Source: Pseudomonas sp. BMS12 (GTDB lineage: Bacteria; Pseudomonadota; Gammaproteobacteria; Pseudomonadales; Pseudomonadaceae). From it: a stretch of 64,000 nucleotides of DNA. The notes beneath the pieces were generated by a model, which saw nothing but the letters and a program-made list of their open reading frames with translations, searched no databases and was not told where the DNA came from. The DNA is taken from positions 43,482 to 107,481 of the forward strand of contig NZ_LSOF01000010.1 of NCBI RefSeq assembly GCF_001592875.1. The letters run 5' to 3'. Positions 53,700 to 63,176 of the stretch are shown here, in pieces; within the stretch, counting starts at the first letter, position 1, and every line of letters starts with the position of its first letter. The translations under genes and the position numbers were made by a program.

Positions 53700-54152
53700 T
53701 CAGTCGGCCTCGCCGCACAGCTCGGCCACCCGCAACAACGCCGCGGTCAGGCTGTGGCGTTCCCACTCCGGTAGCGCGGCAAAGGCCGTGCGCAAAGCCG
53801 GCGGCAGCAAAGGCGGCGCCTCAGCCAGCAGCGCGCGACCAGCATCGCTGGTCGCCAGCCACTGGCGGCGACGATCCTGATCGTCGCGCTGACGCAGTAG
53901 CAGACCGCGCTCTTCCAAACGCTCCAGCATGCCCGACAGCGTCGCGGCACTGAGGCTGACCCTGCCACTCAGCTCGCTGGCGGTCAGTCGTACCTCGCCA
54001 TCGAGCACCCGCAGAATCATCAACTGCATCGGCGTCAGCCCACCGAAGCGCGCCAGGCGCTTGGCATGCACTTCGCCGGCCTGCTGCAGGCGGCGCATGG
54101 CACGAAACAGGGCCGGCTCGAAAGCCGACAAATCACATTCAGTAGGAATCAT
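53700..54152 (-). CDS. MarR-family regulator of the NAGGN cluster
   Basis: A protein of about 150 residues with a MarR winged helix-turn-helix: LTPMQLMILRVLDGEVRLTASELSG, then LSAATLSGMLERLEERGLLLRQRDDQDRRRQWL (the wing). It diverges from the NAGGN operon, and I recall the same arrangement in other pseudomonads, so it is the likely regulator of that operon. The start is uncertain: ATG 54152 is listed, but a GTG four codons earlier (54164) is possible, and neither has a good ribosome-binding site. Confidence 0.85.
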   Translation of the reverse strand: MIPTECDLSAFEPALFRAMRRLQQAGEVHAKRLARFGGLTPMQLMILRVLDGEVRLTASELSGRVSLSAATLSGMLERLEERGLLLRQRDDQDRRRQWLATSDAGRALLAEAPPLLPPALRTAFAALPEWERHSLTAALLRVAELCGEAD

Positions 54153-54157
54153 TTTTT

Positions 54158-54203
54158 CTGTCACAAACAGGGTTTTATCGGAAATAAAACTTTGACATCA
54201 AAG
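54158..54203. promoter_or_regulatory. Candidate MarR operators in the marR-asnO divergent region
   Basis: CTGT-N5-ACAG (54158-54170) and CTTTGA-CA-TCAAAG (54190-54203) are two inverted repeats in an AT-rich 125-base region, one next to the regulator's start. Binding is inference from position and symmetry. The region also contains TTGACA (54192-54197) within the second repeat, a possible -35 of the asnO promoter. Confidence 0.5.
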
Positions 54204-54277
54204 CATTATTTTGTTTTGGTGTAAAAGGATTCGTCATAGGACGGACACCTCCCCAACGGCAAAACCGGTAAGGATAT

Positions 54278-56047
54278 ATGTGCGGAATCGCTGGAGAAAT
54301 ACGCTTCGACCAACGCCCGGCCGACCTGGCCGCCATCGAGAAAATTACTCATCATCTGGCCCCTCGCGGCCCTGACGCCTGTGGCTTCCACAGCAGCGGG
54401 CAAATGGCCTTCGGCCACCGCCGGCTGAAGATCATGGATCTGGAGCCCGCCTCCGGCCAGCCCATGATCGATCACCAGCTGGGCCTGTCCATGGTGTTCA
54501 ACGGCGCCATCTACAACTACCCCGAGCTGCGCGCCGAGCTACAGACCCTGGGCTACCAGTTCCACTCCGACGGCGACACCGAGGTACTGCTCAAGGGCTA
54601 TCACGCCTGGGGCGAGAACCTGCTGCCGAAACTCAACGGCATGTTCGCCTTCGCCATCTGGGAGCGCGACCGCGAACGTCTGTTCCTGGCCCGCGACCGT
54701 CTCGGCATCAAGCCACTGTACATGAGTCAGGACGGCGCCCGCCTGCGCTTCGCCTCGACTCTGCCGGCCCTGCTGCAGGGCGGCGGCATCGACACCAGCC
54801 TGGACCCGGTGGCGCTCAACCACTACCTCAACTTCCACGCCGTGGTGCCGGCGCCGCGCACCCTGCTCAGTGGTGTGGAAAAACTGCCGCCGGCCACCTG
54901 GCTGCGCGTCGAGGCCGACGGTAGCCGCGAACAGCACTGCTGGTGGCAACTGCAGTTCGGCCCGCAGCGCGACGAAGTGCCGTACGAACTGAACGACTGG
55001 CGCGATCTGGTGCTCGACGGCCTGCGCGAAGCGGTGAGCATTCGCCAGCGCGCGGCAGTGGATGTCGGCGTGCTGCTCTCCGGCGGGGTGGACTCCAGCC
55101 TGCTGGTCGGTCTGCTGCGTGAGGCCGGGGTCGACAACCTCTCGACCTTTTCCATCGGTTTCGAGGATGCCGGCGGCGAGCGCGGCGACGAGTTCCACTA
55201 CTCCGACCTGATCGCCAACCACTACGGCACCCGCCACCATCAGCTGCGCATCGGCGAGCACGAGATCATCGAGCGCCTGCCCGAGGCCTTCCGCGCCATG
55301 AGCGAGCCGATGGTCAGCCACGACTGCATCGCCTTCTACCTGCTGTCGCGTGAAGTATCCAAGCACTGCAAGGTGGTACAGAGCGGCCAGGGCGCCGACG
55401 AGCTGTTCGCCGGCTACCACTGGTACCCGCAGGTGGATGGCGCGCAAGACCCTTACGCGGCCTACCGCGCGGCCTTCTTCGACCGCGACCACGCCGAGCT
55501 GCTGGAAACCCTGCAGCGCAAGTGGCAGGGCGAGGACTGGGCCGGCGAGTTCGTCCGCGAGCACTTCGCCATGCCCGGCGCCGCCGCGCCGGTGGACAAA
55601 GCCCTGCGCCTGGACAGCACCATCATGCTGGTCGACGACCCAGTCAAGCGGGTCGACAACATGACCATGGCCTGGGGCCTGGAGGCCCGTGTGCCGTTCC
55701 TCGACTATCGCCTGGTCGAACTGTCGGCGCGCATCCCCGGCCGTTTCAAGCTGCCCGACGGCGGCAAGCAGGTGCTCAAGGAAGCGGCGCGCCAGGTGAT
55801 CCCCCACGAGGTGATCGACCGCCCCAAAGGCTATTTCCCGGTCCCTGGTCTCAAGCACCTGGAAGGCGCCACCCTCGGCTGGGTGCGCGACCTGCTGCTC
55901 GACCCGGGCCAGGATCGCGGCCTGTTCGAACCGGCCATGCTCGATCGCCTGCTCAGCGATCCGCGCGGCCAACTCACTCCACTGCGCGGCTCCAAGTTGT
56001 GGCAGTTGGCCGCGCTCAACCTCTGGCTCAGCGAACACGGCCTGTAA
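54278..56047 (+). CDS. asnO: N-acetylglutaminylglutamine amide amidotransferase (asparagine-synthase-like)
   Basis: A 589-residue protein of the glutamine-hydrolysing asparagine synthase family. Cys2 is the glutaminase nucleophile (MCGIAGEI), and the ATP pyrophosphatase loop is LLSGGVDSSLLVG near residue 265, with later GQGADELFAGYHWYP and VDNMTMAWGLEARVPFLDYRL. In the NAGGN osmolyte pathway (P. aeruginosa asnO/ngg) it amidates the dipeptide N-acetylglutaminylglutamine. It starts the operon asnO-ngg-peptidase. AAGGATAT precedes the ATG. Confidence 0.93.
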   Translation: MCGIAGEIRFDQRPADLAAIEKITHHLAPRGPDACGFHSSGQMAFGHRRLKIMDLEPASGQPMIDHQLGLSMVFNGAIYNYPELRAELQTLGYQFHSDGDTEVLLKGYHAWGENLLPKLNGMFAFAIWERDRERLFLARDRLGIKPLYMSQDGARLRFASTLPALLQGGGIDTSLDPVALNHYLNFHAVVPAPRTLLSGVEKLPPATWLRVEADGSREQHCWWQLQFGPQRDEVPYELNDWRDLVLDGLREAVSIRQRAAVDVGVLLSGGVDSSLLVGLLREAGVDNLSTFSIGFEDAGGERGDEFHYSDLIANHYGTRHHQLRIGEHEIIERLPEAFRAMSEPMVSHDCIAFYLLSREVSKHCKVVQSGQGADELFAGYHWYPQVDGAQDPYAAYRAAFFDRDHAELLETLQRKWQGEDWAGEFVREHFAMPGAAAPVDKALRLDSTIMLVDDPVKRVDNMTMAWGLEARVPFLDYRLVELSARIPGRFKLPDGGKQVLKEAARQVIPHEVIDRPKGYFPVPGLKHLEGATLGWVRDLLLDPGQDRGLFEPAMLDRLLSDPRGQLTPLRGSKLWQLAALNLWLSEHGL

Positions 56048-56052
56048 GGAGC

Positions 56053-56075
56053 GGCGGCGCTAGCGCGTCGCCGCC
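56053..56075 (+). promoter_or_regulatory. Intercistronic hairpin between asnO and ngg
   Basis: Arms GGCGGCG and CGCCGCC around nine bases, in the 62-base asnO-ngg gap. No U-tract follows, so it may protect the asnO message or act as a weak attenuator. Confidence 0.45.
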
Positions 56076-56109
56076 CTCGACCGCAGAACAACGACCAAGG
56101 AGCTTCACC

Positions 56110-57846
56110 ATGCGTGCCACCGCCTACAACCAACGCCTGCTGCGCGGCCAACCGCCTTCCTACCAGCGCATGCAGGCCCATCTGGCCAAGGACGGCAGCG
56201 AGCAGGGCCAGCCGCAGCATATTCACTGCGGCTGGGGCCGCCTGCTGATCGGCCAGACCTACCCGGACGCCGCCGCCCTGGCCGCCGAGCTGCAGAACGA
56301 GCGACCCGGCGAACGCGATATCGCGCTGTACGTGGCGGCGCCGCAACAGGTGCTGGCCCAGGCGCCGCAGCAGCTGTTCCTCGACCCGTCCGACACCCTG
56401 CGCCTGTGGTTCACCGACTACCGCCCGGCACACCGCAGCTTCCGCGGCTTCCATATCCGCCGGGTGCAGAACGAGGCCGACTGGGACGCCGTCAACTGCC
56501 TGTACCTGCAGCGCGGCATGCTGCCAGTCGACGTCAACCACCTCACCCCGCGTGAAGAAGGCGGCCCCAGCTACTGGCTGGCCGAGGACGAAAGCAGCGG
56601 CCAGATCATCGGCACGGTAATGGGCCTCAACCACCTCAAGGCCTTCGCCGACCCGGAAGGCGGCAGCAGCCTGTGGTGCCTGGCCGTGGCACCGGACTGC
56701 CAGCGCCCAGGCGTGGGCGAGGCGTTGGTACGCCACCTGATCGAGCACTGCATGAGCCGCGGCCTGAGCTATCTGGACCTGTCGGTACTGCACGACAACC
56801 TGCAGGCCAAGGCGTTGTACGCCAAGCTGGGCTTTCGCGACCTGCAGACCTTCGCCATCAAACGGCGCAACGGCATCAACCAGGCACTGTTCCTCGGCCC
56901 CGGCCCGGAGGCCGAGCTCAACCCCTATGCGCGGATCATCGTCGACGAGGCTCAGCGCCGCGGCATCGAGGTGCAGGTGAGCGACGCCGAGGCCGGCCTG
57001 TTCACCCTCAGCCACGGCGGGCGGCGCATTCGCTGCCGCGAGTCGCTGTCGGACCTGACCAGCGCAGTCAGCATGACCCTGTGCCAGGACAAGCGCCTGA
57101 CCCACCGTGCCTTCGCCCGCGCCGGCCTGAAGCAACCGGCCCAGCGCCTGGCCGGCGACGCCGAGAGCAACGCCGCGTTCCTCGCCGAGCACGGCAGTGT
57201 GGTGGTCAAGCCGGTGGACGGCGAACAGGGCCAGGGCGTGGCCGTCGACCTGCGTGGCCACGAGGAACTGGAGGACGCCATCACCCGCGCCCGCCAGTTC
57301 GACAGCCGCGTGCTGCTGGAGAGCTATCACCCGGGCTTCGACCTGCGCATCGTGGTGATCGGCTATGAAGTAGTCGCCGCCGCCATTCGCCACCCGGCCA
57401 CCGTGGTCGGCGATGGTGTGCACAGCATCGGTGCGCTTATCGAGACCCAGAGCCGTCGGCGTCAGGCCGCCACCGGCGGCGAGAGCCGCATCCCGCTGGA
57501 CGCCGAAACCCAGCGCACCCTGCACGACGCCGGCTACGACTACTCCAGCGTATTGGATGCCGGGCAGCGCCTGGCCGTGCGCAAGACCGCCAACCTGCAC
57601 ACCGGCGGCACCCTGGAAGACGTCACCGGCATCCTCCACCCGCAGCTGGCCGAAGCCGCGGTGCAGGCGGCGCGAGCGCTGGAAATTCCGGTGGTCGGCC
57701 TGGACCTGCTGGTGCCGGCAGCCGACCAACCCGAGTACGTGCTGATCGAAGCCAACGAGCGGGTCGGCCTGGCCAACCACGAGCCGCAGCCGACCGCCGA
57801 GCGCTTCGTCGATCTGCTGTTTCCGCTCAGCCGCCCGCACCCCTGA
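56110..57846 (+). CDS. ngg: N-acetylglutaminylglutamine synthetase (GNAT-ATP-grasp fusion)
   Basis: A 578-residue bifunctional protein. The middle part (about 110-285) is a GNAT acetyltransferase (WCLAVAPDCQRPGVGEALVRHL as acetyl-CoA loop), and the C-terminal about 300-575 is an ATP-grasp ligase similar to the cyanophycin-synthetase type (VVVKPVDGEQGQGVAVDL, LLESYHPGFDLRIVVIGYEV). It acetylates glutamine and joins the dipeptide. The start follows AAGGAG at seven bases. It is the second NAGGN gene, 62 bases after asnO. Confidence 0.92.
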   Translation: MRATAYNQRLLRGQPPSYQRMQAHLAKDGSEQGQPQHIHCGWGRLLIGQTYPDAAALAAELQNERPGERDIALYVAAPQQVLAQAPQQLFLDPSDTLRLWFTDYRPAHRSFRGFHIRRVQNEADWDAVNCLYLQRGMLPVDVNHLTPREEGGPSYWLAEDESSGQIIGTVMGLNHLKAFADPEGGSSLWCLAVAPDCQRPGVGEALVRHLIEHCMSRGLSYLDLSVLHDNLQAKALYAKLGFRDLQTFAIKRRNGINQALFLGPGPEAELNPYARIIVDEAQRRGIEVQVSDAEAGLFTLSHGGRRIRCRESLSDLTSAVSMTLCQDKRLTHRAFARAGLKQPAQRLAGDAESNAAFLAEHGSVVVKPVDGEQGQGVAVDLRGHEELEDAITRARQFDSRVLLESYHPGFDLRIVVIGYEVVAAAIRHPATVVGDGVHSIGALIETQSRRRQAATGGESRIPLDAETQRTLHDAGYDYSSVLDAGQRLAVRKTANLHTGGTLEDVTGILHPQLAEAAVQAARALEIPVVGLDLLVPAADQPEYVLIEANERVGLANHEPQPTAERFVDLLFPLSRPHP

Positions 57847-57852
57847 ATACTC

Positions 57853-57876
57853 TCCCGCTCCCAGCCGGGAGCGGGA
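57853..57876 (+). promoter_or_regulatory. Intercistronic hairpin between ngg and the peptidase gene
   Basis: TCCCGCTCCC and GGGAGCGGGA enclose a four-base loop (24 bases in total). It is compact and GC-rich with no U-tract, in the 51-base gap before the M42-like gene, whose ribosome-binding site (TGAGGAGC) follows. Confidence 0.5.
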
Positions 57877-57897
57877 ATGCCTCCTTGAGGAGCTGCC

Positions 57898-59094
57898 ATG
57901 TCGCAACTACCCGAACCCGATCTCGCCTACCTGCGCCAGGTGCTGCTGGAGATGCTGGCCATCCCCAGCCCCACCGGCTTCACCGACACCATCGTGCGCT
58001 ACGTCGCCGAGCGCCTCAACGAGCTGGGCATCCCCTATGAGCTGACCCGCCGCGGCACCATTCGCGCCACGCTCAAGGGCCGCCGCTACAGCCCGGATCG
58101 CGCCGTGTCGGCCCACCTCGACACCATCGGCGCCAGCGTGCGCGGCATCCAGGACAACGGCCGCCTGAGCCTGGCGCCGATCGGCTGCTGGTCGAGCCGC
58201 TTCGCCGAGGGCAGCCGGGTCAGCCTGTTCACCGACAAAGGCGTGCTGCGCGGCAGTGTGCTGCCGCTGCTGGCCTCCGGGCATGCCTTCAATACCGCCG
58301 TGGATCAGCTGCCAGTGAGCTGGGACCATATCGAACTGCGCCTGGATGCCATCACCGAGAACCGCGAGCAGACCCAGGCCCTGGGCGTGGAAGTCGGCGA
58401 TTTCATCGCCTTCGACCCGCTGCCCGAGTTCACCGAAAGTGGCTACATCAGCTCGCGCCACCTGGACGACAAGGCCGGCGCCGCCGCCCTGCTCACCGCG
58501 CTCAAGGGCGTAGTGGAAAGCGGCCTGGAGCCGGCCATCGACTGCCACCCGCTGTTCACCATCACCGAGGAGGTCGGCTCCGGCGCTGCCGCCGCCCTGC
58601 CCTGGGACGTCAGCGAGTTCGTCGGCATCGACATCGCCCCGGCCGCACCCGGTCAGCAATCCAGCGAACACGCGGTCAGCGTGGCCATGCAGGACTCCGG
58701 AGGGCCCTACGATTACCACCTGTCACGTCACCTGCTGAAGCTGGCGTCGGAGCAGGACATTCCGGTGCGCCGCGACCTGTTCCGCTACTACCACAGCGAT
58801 GCGCAGTCGGCGGTGACCGCCGGCCATGACATCCGCACCGCCCTGCTGGCCTTCGGCTGCGACGCCACCCACGGCTACGAACGCACCCATATCGACAGCC
58901 TGGCCGCTCTCAGCCGCCTGCTCGGCGCCTACCTGCTCAGCCCGCCGGTATTCGCCAGCGACGCGCAGCCGGCCAAGGAACAGTCGCTGGAGCGCTTCAG
59001 CCACCAGATCGAGCACGACACCCAGCTGGGCAGCGATACGCAGGTGCCGACCCTGGAGAGCGTGCTGGGCACTCGTCCGACGCCAGAAGAATGA
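57898..59094 (+). CDS. M42-like peptidase of the NAGGN osmoprotectant system
   Basis: A 398-residue protein of the M42 glutamyl aminopeptidase/cellulase family (IPSPTGFTDTIVRYV, SAHLDTIGASVRG, SSRHLDDKAGAAALL, FTITEEVGSGAAAAL), the metal-binding His, Asp, Glu-Glu of the family being present. It is the third gene in the NAGGN operon and is found with asnO/ngg in other pseudomonads as recalled; its role may be in processing or recycling the dipeptide. The real substrate is not established here. GAGGAGC is upstream. Confidence 0.9.
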   Translation: MSQLPEPDLAYLRQVLLEMLAIPSPTGFTDTIVRYVAERLNELGIPYELTRRGTIRATLKGRRYSPDRAVSAHLDTIGASVRGIQDNGRLSLAPIGCWSSRFAEGSRVSLFTDKGVLRGSVLPLLASGHAFNTAVDQLPVSWDHIELRLDAITENREQTQALGVEVGDFIAFDPLPEFTESGYISSRHLDDKAGAAALLTALKGVVESGLEPAIDCHPLFTITEEVGSGAAAALPWDVSEFVGIDIAPAAPGQQSSEHAVSVAMQDSGGPYDYHLSRHLLKLASEQDIPVRRDLFRYYHSDAQSAVTAGHDIRTALLAFGCDATHGYERTHIDSLAALSRLLGAYLLSPPVFASDAQPAKEQSLERFSHQIEHDTQLGSDTQVPTLESVLGTRPTPEE

Positions 59095-59171
59095 GTCCGC
59101 CTCGCGCTTGAAGCCGATCACGAATCTGGGCAATAGTGCTGGCAACAAATAAAAGACCCTGAGGTCGGCGA

Positions 59172-61925
59172 ATGCCTCGCTTGTGTCTGGCTGTATTGTT
59201 GCTCTGCCTGAGCGGATCACTGTGGGCGCTGACCCCGGCTCCGCTGGATCACGACGAATTACGCCTGTCGCTAGCCCCCTATGTCGGTTATTACGAGGAT
59301 CGCGCCGGCAGCCTGGACGCTGCCACGGTGCTGAACCTGGCCGACAGCGCATTCAAACCGGTTCACGGCGACAACGCCAACCTGGGCAAGAACGCCTCCG
59401 TCTGGTGGTTCAAGGTACGCCTGGCCAACAGTCGGCCGCAGCCACTGGCCGGTTTTCTCGAAGTCAACTACGCCCTGCTCGACCACCTCGACCTCTTCGT
59501 GCCGGGCCAGGACGGCCAGCTGCAACACCAACGCAGCGGCGACACCTTCGCCTTCGACCAGCGCCCGGTGCGGGTGCGCAATTTCTGGTTCCCCCTCGAA
59601 CTGCCCCCCGGCGACAACACCCTGTTGCTGCGGGTGGAGAGCAGCAGCACCATCTTCGTGCCGCTGTATTTCAGCACCTATGCCGCCAGCGCCGCCGCGC
59701 AGGAAACCCTGACCAGTTTCAACGGCGCCTACTACGGCGTGCTGTTCGCCATGTTCGTGTACAACCTGTTCCTCTTCGTATCGCTGCGCGAACGGGCCTA
59801 TTTCTGGTACCTGGTGTACATCTTCAACGTCGGCCTGCTCGCCACCAGCATCGATGGCCTGCTGTTCAAGCTACTGCCCGATCAGGTGGCCCTGCAGTCG
59901 GTCAGCATCTACATCCTGATGTTCCTGCATAGCCTCACCGCCATGCAGTTCAGTCGCCACTTCCTCAGCCTCCCTCAACACTTCCCGCGCCTGGATCGCG
60001 GCATGCGCCTGCTGATGCTGGGCACGGTCGGCTGCCTGCTGTCGGTGCCGCTGATCGGCATGGCCGCCTGGAGCATCCTCTCCAGCCTGGTAGTGCTGGG
60101 CACCTCGCTGTGCCTGCTGCTCGCCGGCATCTATGCCTGGCGCAGCGGCCTGCGTCACGGTTCCTACTACGTACTGGCCTGGAGCGTGCTGCTGGTGGCT
60201 TTCATGCTGGTCACCAGTGCCTCGCTGGGCACGGAGTTCTTCGGCATCTACAGCTCGGCCATCGTCAAGGCGGGCGTGGCCATCGAGTTGCTGACCCTCT
60301 CGCTCGGCCTGGCCGATCGCATCAACATGCTCAAGGAAGAGGGCTATCGCTCGCGCGAAGCCGCCTCCCGCGCCGACCTGGAGAACCAGGCCAAGAGCCG
60401 CTTCCTGGCCAAGATGAGTCATGAGATCCGCACCCCGCTGAACGGTGTACTGGGCATGCTGCAGCTGCTGCGGGGCACGCCACTGGACAGCCACCAGCGC
60501 GTCTACGTGGAGACCATCAGCAGCTCCGGCAACACCCTGATGACGGTGATCAACGACATCCTCGACTATGCCCGCATCGAGTCGGGCAAGCTGAACCTGG
60601 AACAGATCGACTTCGATCTGGAGCAGCTGCTGTCCGAGACGCTGATGCTGTTCAGCGCCCAGGCCGTGGAGAAACGACTGCGACTCTACATCCGCGTGGA
60701 AGGCGGCGTGCCGCAATGCATCTCGGGTGACCCGACCCGACTCAAACAGGTGCTGATGAACCTGCTGGGCAATGCCATGAAGTTCACTGAACAGGGGCAT
60801 GTGGCCCTCACCGTCAGCCGGCGCAGCGACAGCCATGGACATGCGCACCTGGTTTTCGCCGTGGCGGATAGCGGTATCGGCATCAGCGAATCCACCCGCA
60901 GTCAGCTCTTCAAATCCTTCTCTCAGGGCGACTCCAGCACCACCCGACGCTACGGGGGGAGCGGTCTGGGCCTGGCCATCTGCAAGGAGCTGGTGGAACT
61001 GATGGGCGGGGGCATCGAGGTACAGAGCACACCAGGCCAGGGCTCGCGTTTCGCCTTCGATATTCCCCTGCAGGCGGCCAGCAGCAGCGACGAAGAACTC
61101 GCCAAGCTGCTCGCCAATCAGACGGCCCTGCTCTGTTCCATGGACAGCCAGGGCCTGGACTGCCTCGGCCACCTGCTGGGTCGCTGGGGCATGCGCACCC
61201 AGCACTGCCGCGATCCCGAGCGCCTGCGCAAAGATCTCGATGAATTCACCGCGCCGCCGCTGCTGGTGCTGATGGAGCCCTGGCCAGGCCTCGGCAGTCA
61301 CTGTCTGGACAACCTGCGCCCGTACCTGCAGCCGGGGCAGCGCATCCTCCTGCTCAATGCAGCCGGGCAACATCAAGCGCTGCCCGACAGCCAAGGCCTG
61401 TATCTGCACAGCCTGCCGCTGCCACTCTCGCTGGTGGCACTACGCGCAAGCCTACACGAGCTCTACAGCGAGCGCCAAGCCCTGCCGACCAGCAGCAACG
61501 CCACTGCGAGCCAGACACCTGGGCAGACACCCTGCATCCTGGTGGCCGAGGACAACAAGGTGAACCAGCAGGTGGTACAGGGCATGCTCAAGAGCCGCGG
61601 CTATCAGGTGCGTCTGGTCGGCGACGGGCAATCTGTGGTCGATGAATATCGGCGCAATCCGAACGCCATTCAGCTGATCCTGATGGACTGCGAAATGCCT
61701 GAACTGGATGGCCTGGAAGCTACCCGGCAGATTCGCCGCCTGGAGTACAACCGGCAGTTAGCGGCGGTACCGATCATTGCCCTAACCGCGCATATTCTCG
61801 ACGAACACCGCCAGCGGAGCCTGCAGGCCGGCATGAACGACTTCCTCGGCAAGCCGCTGGATAGCCAGCAGTTGTTCGCCCTGCTCGACCATTACCTGCT
61901 CGCCGAGGCGCACGCGACCGATTAG
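59172..61925 (+). CDS. 7TMR-DISM hybrid sensor histidine kinase
   Basis: A 917-residue membrane kinase. A signal peptide (about 1-19) is followed by a periplasmic 7TMR-DISMED2 domain (about 30-165), seven TM segments (about 180-385), a coiled linker, a HisKA domain with His417 in [17 protein letters not shown], an HATPase domain ([27 protein letters not shown]), a degenerate receiver-like stretch (about 640-760) and a C-terminal receiver with Asp839 ([13 protein letters not shown]). It resembles the RetS/LadS architecture by its 7TMR-DISM sensor. No response-regulator gene is adjacent, so phosphotransfer to an Hpt protein is probable. The gene follows the NAGGN peptidase, by memory as PA3462 does in P. 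aeruginosa. Confidence 0.92.
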   Translation: MPRLCLAVLLLCLSGSLWALTPAPLDHDELRLSLAPYVGYYEDRAGSLDAATVLNLADSAFKPVHGDNANLGKNASVWWFKVRLANSRPQPLAGFLEVNYALLDHLDLFVPGQDGQLQHQRSGDTFAFDQRPVRVRNFWFPLELPPGDNTLLLRVESSSTIFVPLYFSTYAASAAAQETLTSFNGAYYGVLFAMFVYNLFLFVSLRERAYFWYLVYIFNVGLLATSIDGLLFKLLPDQVALQSVSIYILMFLHSLTAMQFSRHFLSLPQHFPRLDRGMRLLMLGTVGCLLSVPLIGMAAWSILSSLVVLGTSLCLLLAGIYAWRSGLRHGSYYVLAWSVLLVAFMLVTSASLGTEFFGIYSSAIVKAGVAIELLTLSLGLADRINMLKEEGYRSREAASRADLENQAKSRFLAKMSHEIRTPLNGVLGMLQLLRGTPLDSHQRVYVETISSSGNTLMTVINDILDYARIESGKLNLEQIDFDLEQLLSETLMLFSAQAVEKRLRLYIRVEGGVPQCISGDPTRLKQVLMNLLGNAMKFTEQGHVALTVSRRSDSHGHAHLVFAVADSGIGISESTRSQLFKSFSQGDSSTTRRYGGSGLGLAICKELVELMGGGIEVQSTPGQGSRFAFDIPLQAASSSDEELAKLLANQTALLCSMDSQGLDCLGHLLGRWGMRTQHCRDPERLRKDLDEFTAPPLLVLMEPWPGLGSHCLDNLRPYLQPGQRILLLNAAGQHQALPDSQGLYLHSLPLPLSLVALRASLHELYSERQALPTSSNATASQTPGQTPCILVAEDNKVNQQVVQGMLKSRGYQVRLVGDGQSVVDEYRRNPNAIQLILMDCEMPELDGLEATRQIRRLEYNRQLAAVPIIALTAHILDEHRQRSLQAGMNDFLGKPLDSQQLFALLDHYLLAEAHATD

Positions 61926-61952
61926 CATGATCGCCCGCCAACAGGAGCTCCC

Positions 61953-62183
61953 ATGCTGATTCCCCACCAGATGCTCGAAGCCGAGACCCTGACCCGCTTG
62001 CTGGAAGACTTCGTCACCCGCGAGGGCACCGACAATGGCGACGACACGCCACTGGACATCCGTGTCGAGCGGGCCCGCCGGGCCTTGGAAAAAGGCCAGG
62101 CCGTGATCGCCTTCGACCCGGACAGCCAGCAATGCCAACTGATGCTGCGCGAGGAAGTGCCCAAGGAGTGGCTGGAGCAGTAA
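61953..62183 (+). CDS. YheU family protein
   Basis: A 76-residue protein of the YheU (UPF0270) family, MLIPHQMLEAETLTRLLEDFVTREGTDNG with the family's DYG/N-rich loop, followed by a C-terminal VIAFDPDSQQCQLMLREE. Function unknown; no signal peptide or TM. AGGAGC lies before the ATG. It stands 27 bases after the hybrid kinase and may be cotranscribed with it, a pairing I also recall from P. aeruginosa. Confidence 0.9.
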   Translation: MLIPHQMLEAETLTRLLEDFVTREGTDNGDDTPLDIRVERARRALEKGQAVIAFDPDSQQCQLMLREEVPKEWLEQ

Positions 62184-62198
62184 CCAGCCTCTGCGGCC

Positions 62199-62531
62199 TC
62201 AGTGACTGGCGAAACGCGGACCGAGCAGAATGATGCCCGCCCCGGCCAGGCAAAACGCCGCCCCCAACCAGTTCGAAGCCAGCGGGCGAGCCCGCTCTAT
62301 CACCCCGAGCCAGAGCAGCGACGCGACGATGTAGACACCGCCGTAGGCGGCATAGGCACGTCCGGCGTAGGCCGCCTCGACGCGGGTCAGCAACAGGGCG
62401 AACAGGCTCAGGCTGAGCAGGCCAGGCGCGATCCACCAGACGCTCTTGCCCAGGCGCAACCACATCCAGAAGGCGTAGCAGCCGGCGATCTCGAACAGCG
62501 CTGCGAGGAAGAACCAGAAGTAGTTGAGCAT
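62199..62531 (-). CDS. YnfA/UPF0060 family membrane protein
   Basis: A 110-residue inner membrane protein with four TM segments, [25 protein letters not shown] being the family start and [19 protein letters not shown] the third helix. YnfA proteins resemble small multidrug resistance transporters and have been linked to efflux; activity here is not known. It is convergent with the YheU gene with only 15 bases between them. Confidence 0.9.
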   Translation of the reverse strand: MLNYFWFFLAALFEIAGCYAFWMWLRLGKSVWWIAPGLLSLSLFALLLTRVEAAYAGRAYAAYGGVYIVASLLWLGVIERARPLASNWLGAAFCLAGAGIILLGPRFASH

Positions 62532-62584
62532 CGTACCTTCTTGAAGCAGATGTACCGATCTCGCGAGCTAGAGAAAAACAAGGA

Positions 62585-62643
62585 GAAAGCGGCTGAAGAA
62601 GCGCAGTTTACCTATGGTAAATGAGCATTCTGAAGCCGCTTTC
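62585..62643. repeat. 59-bp nested palindrome between ynfA and the orphan gene
   Basis: The outer arms GAAAGCGGCT (62585-62594) and AGCCGCTTTC (62634-62643) enclose inner arms TTTACC-TAT-GGTAAA (62607-62621), with the inner pair AGAA/TTCT symmetrically placed between (12-base spacers on both sides). The surroundings lack a gene. Followed by TTTTT (62651). It could be an operator, a terminator-like structure or the footprint of a small mobile element; see findings. Confidence 0.6.
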
Positions 62644-62680
62644 GATACAGTTTTTCCGACGCGCAGCAGATCGGAATAGA

Positions 62681-63109
62681 TCAGCCGCGCAGGCTGCCCT
62701 CGCGTTCCCATACGCAACGCATGCGCAGGTCTTCTTCCTGGGGGCTGTGGAAGCCGCTCTCGGACTCCCAGCGAAAGGTGTGCAGGCCGTTCAGTTCGGT
62801 TTCCAGATGGACCACCGCGTTGGCCCAGTACAGGCGCTTGAGCAGTGCCTCGAACTCCTGGACCCACAGGTTCCACTCGTACTCGACGGCCTGGTAGCTG
62901 GCGCCGAAATGGATCACCTGGGTCTGGTACAGGCCCGCGCCTTCGGCGCTGCAGCAGGAGAACATCTCGCGGCCGAGGAAGGGCCAGGCGTCGCCCTGGG
63001 GCAGTTGCGCCAGTACCCGCTGGTTGGTGGCGCGCCGCTGCAAGCGCTGCTCACGGTCACCGGACGGCCAGTCGCGGATACAGCCATAGACGATGGATTC
63101 GGACTCCAC
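62681..63109 (-). CDS. Uncharacterised soluble protein, 142 residues
   Basis: I do not recognise this protein. It starts at a GTG (63109) with GGAG seven bases upstream. Visible: MESESIVYGCIRDWPSGDREQ at the N-terminus, then FLGREMFSCCSAEGAGLYQTQ (a Cys pair), YEWNLWVQEFEALLKRLYWANA and a Trp-rich C-terminal ERNHF...FRWESESGFH region; there is no signal peptide or TM. It is highly charged and Trp-rich. Coding appears genuine by GC skew and ribosome-binding site. No neighbour suggests a role. Confidence 0.72.
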   Translation of the reverse strand: MESESIVYGCIRDWPSGDREQRLQRRATNQRVLAQLPQGDAWPFLGREMFSCCSAEGAGLYQTQVIHFGASYQAVEYEWNLWVQEFEALLKRLYWANAVVHLETELNGLHTFRWESESGFHSPQEEDLRMRCVWEREGSLRG

Positions 63110-63176
63110 GCGGGTACTCCAGAAAGTGCAGGCTGCCTTCTAACACAGGGGCCGGCCGCTGCAAAGGAACCAGTCC

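Noticed and set aside
55831..57906. Large minus-strand open frame (about 690 codons) opposite ngg
   Set aside because: The plus strand contains GNAT and ATP-grasp motifs; the minus-strand product has no domain and runs through the ends of two genes.
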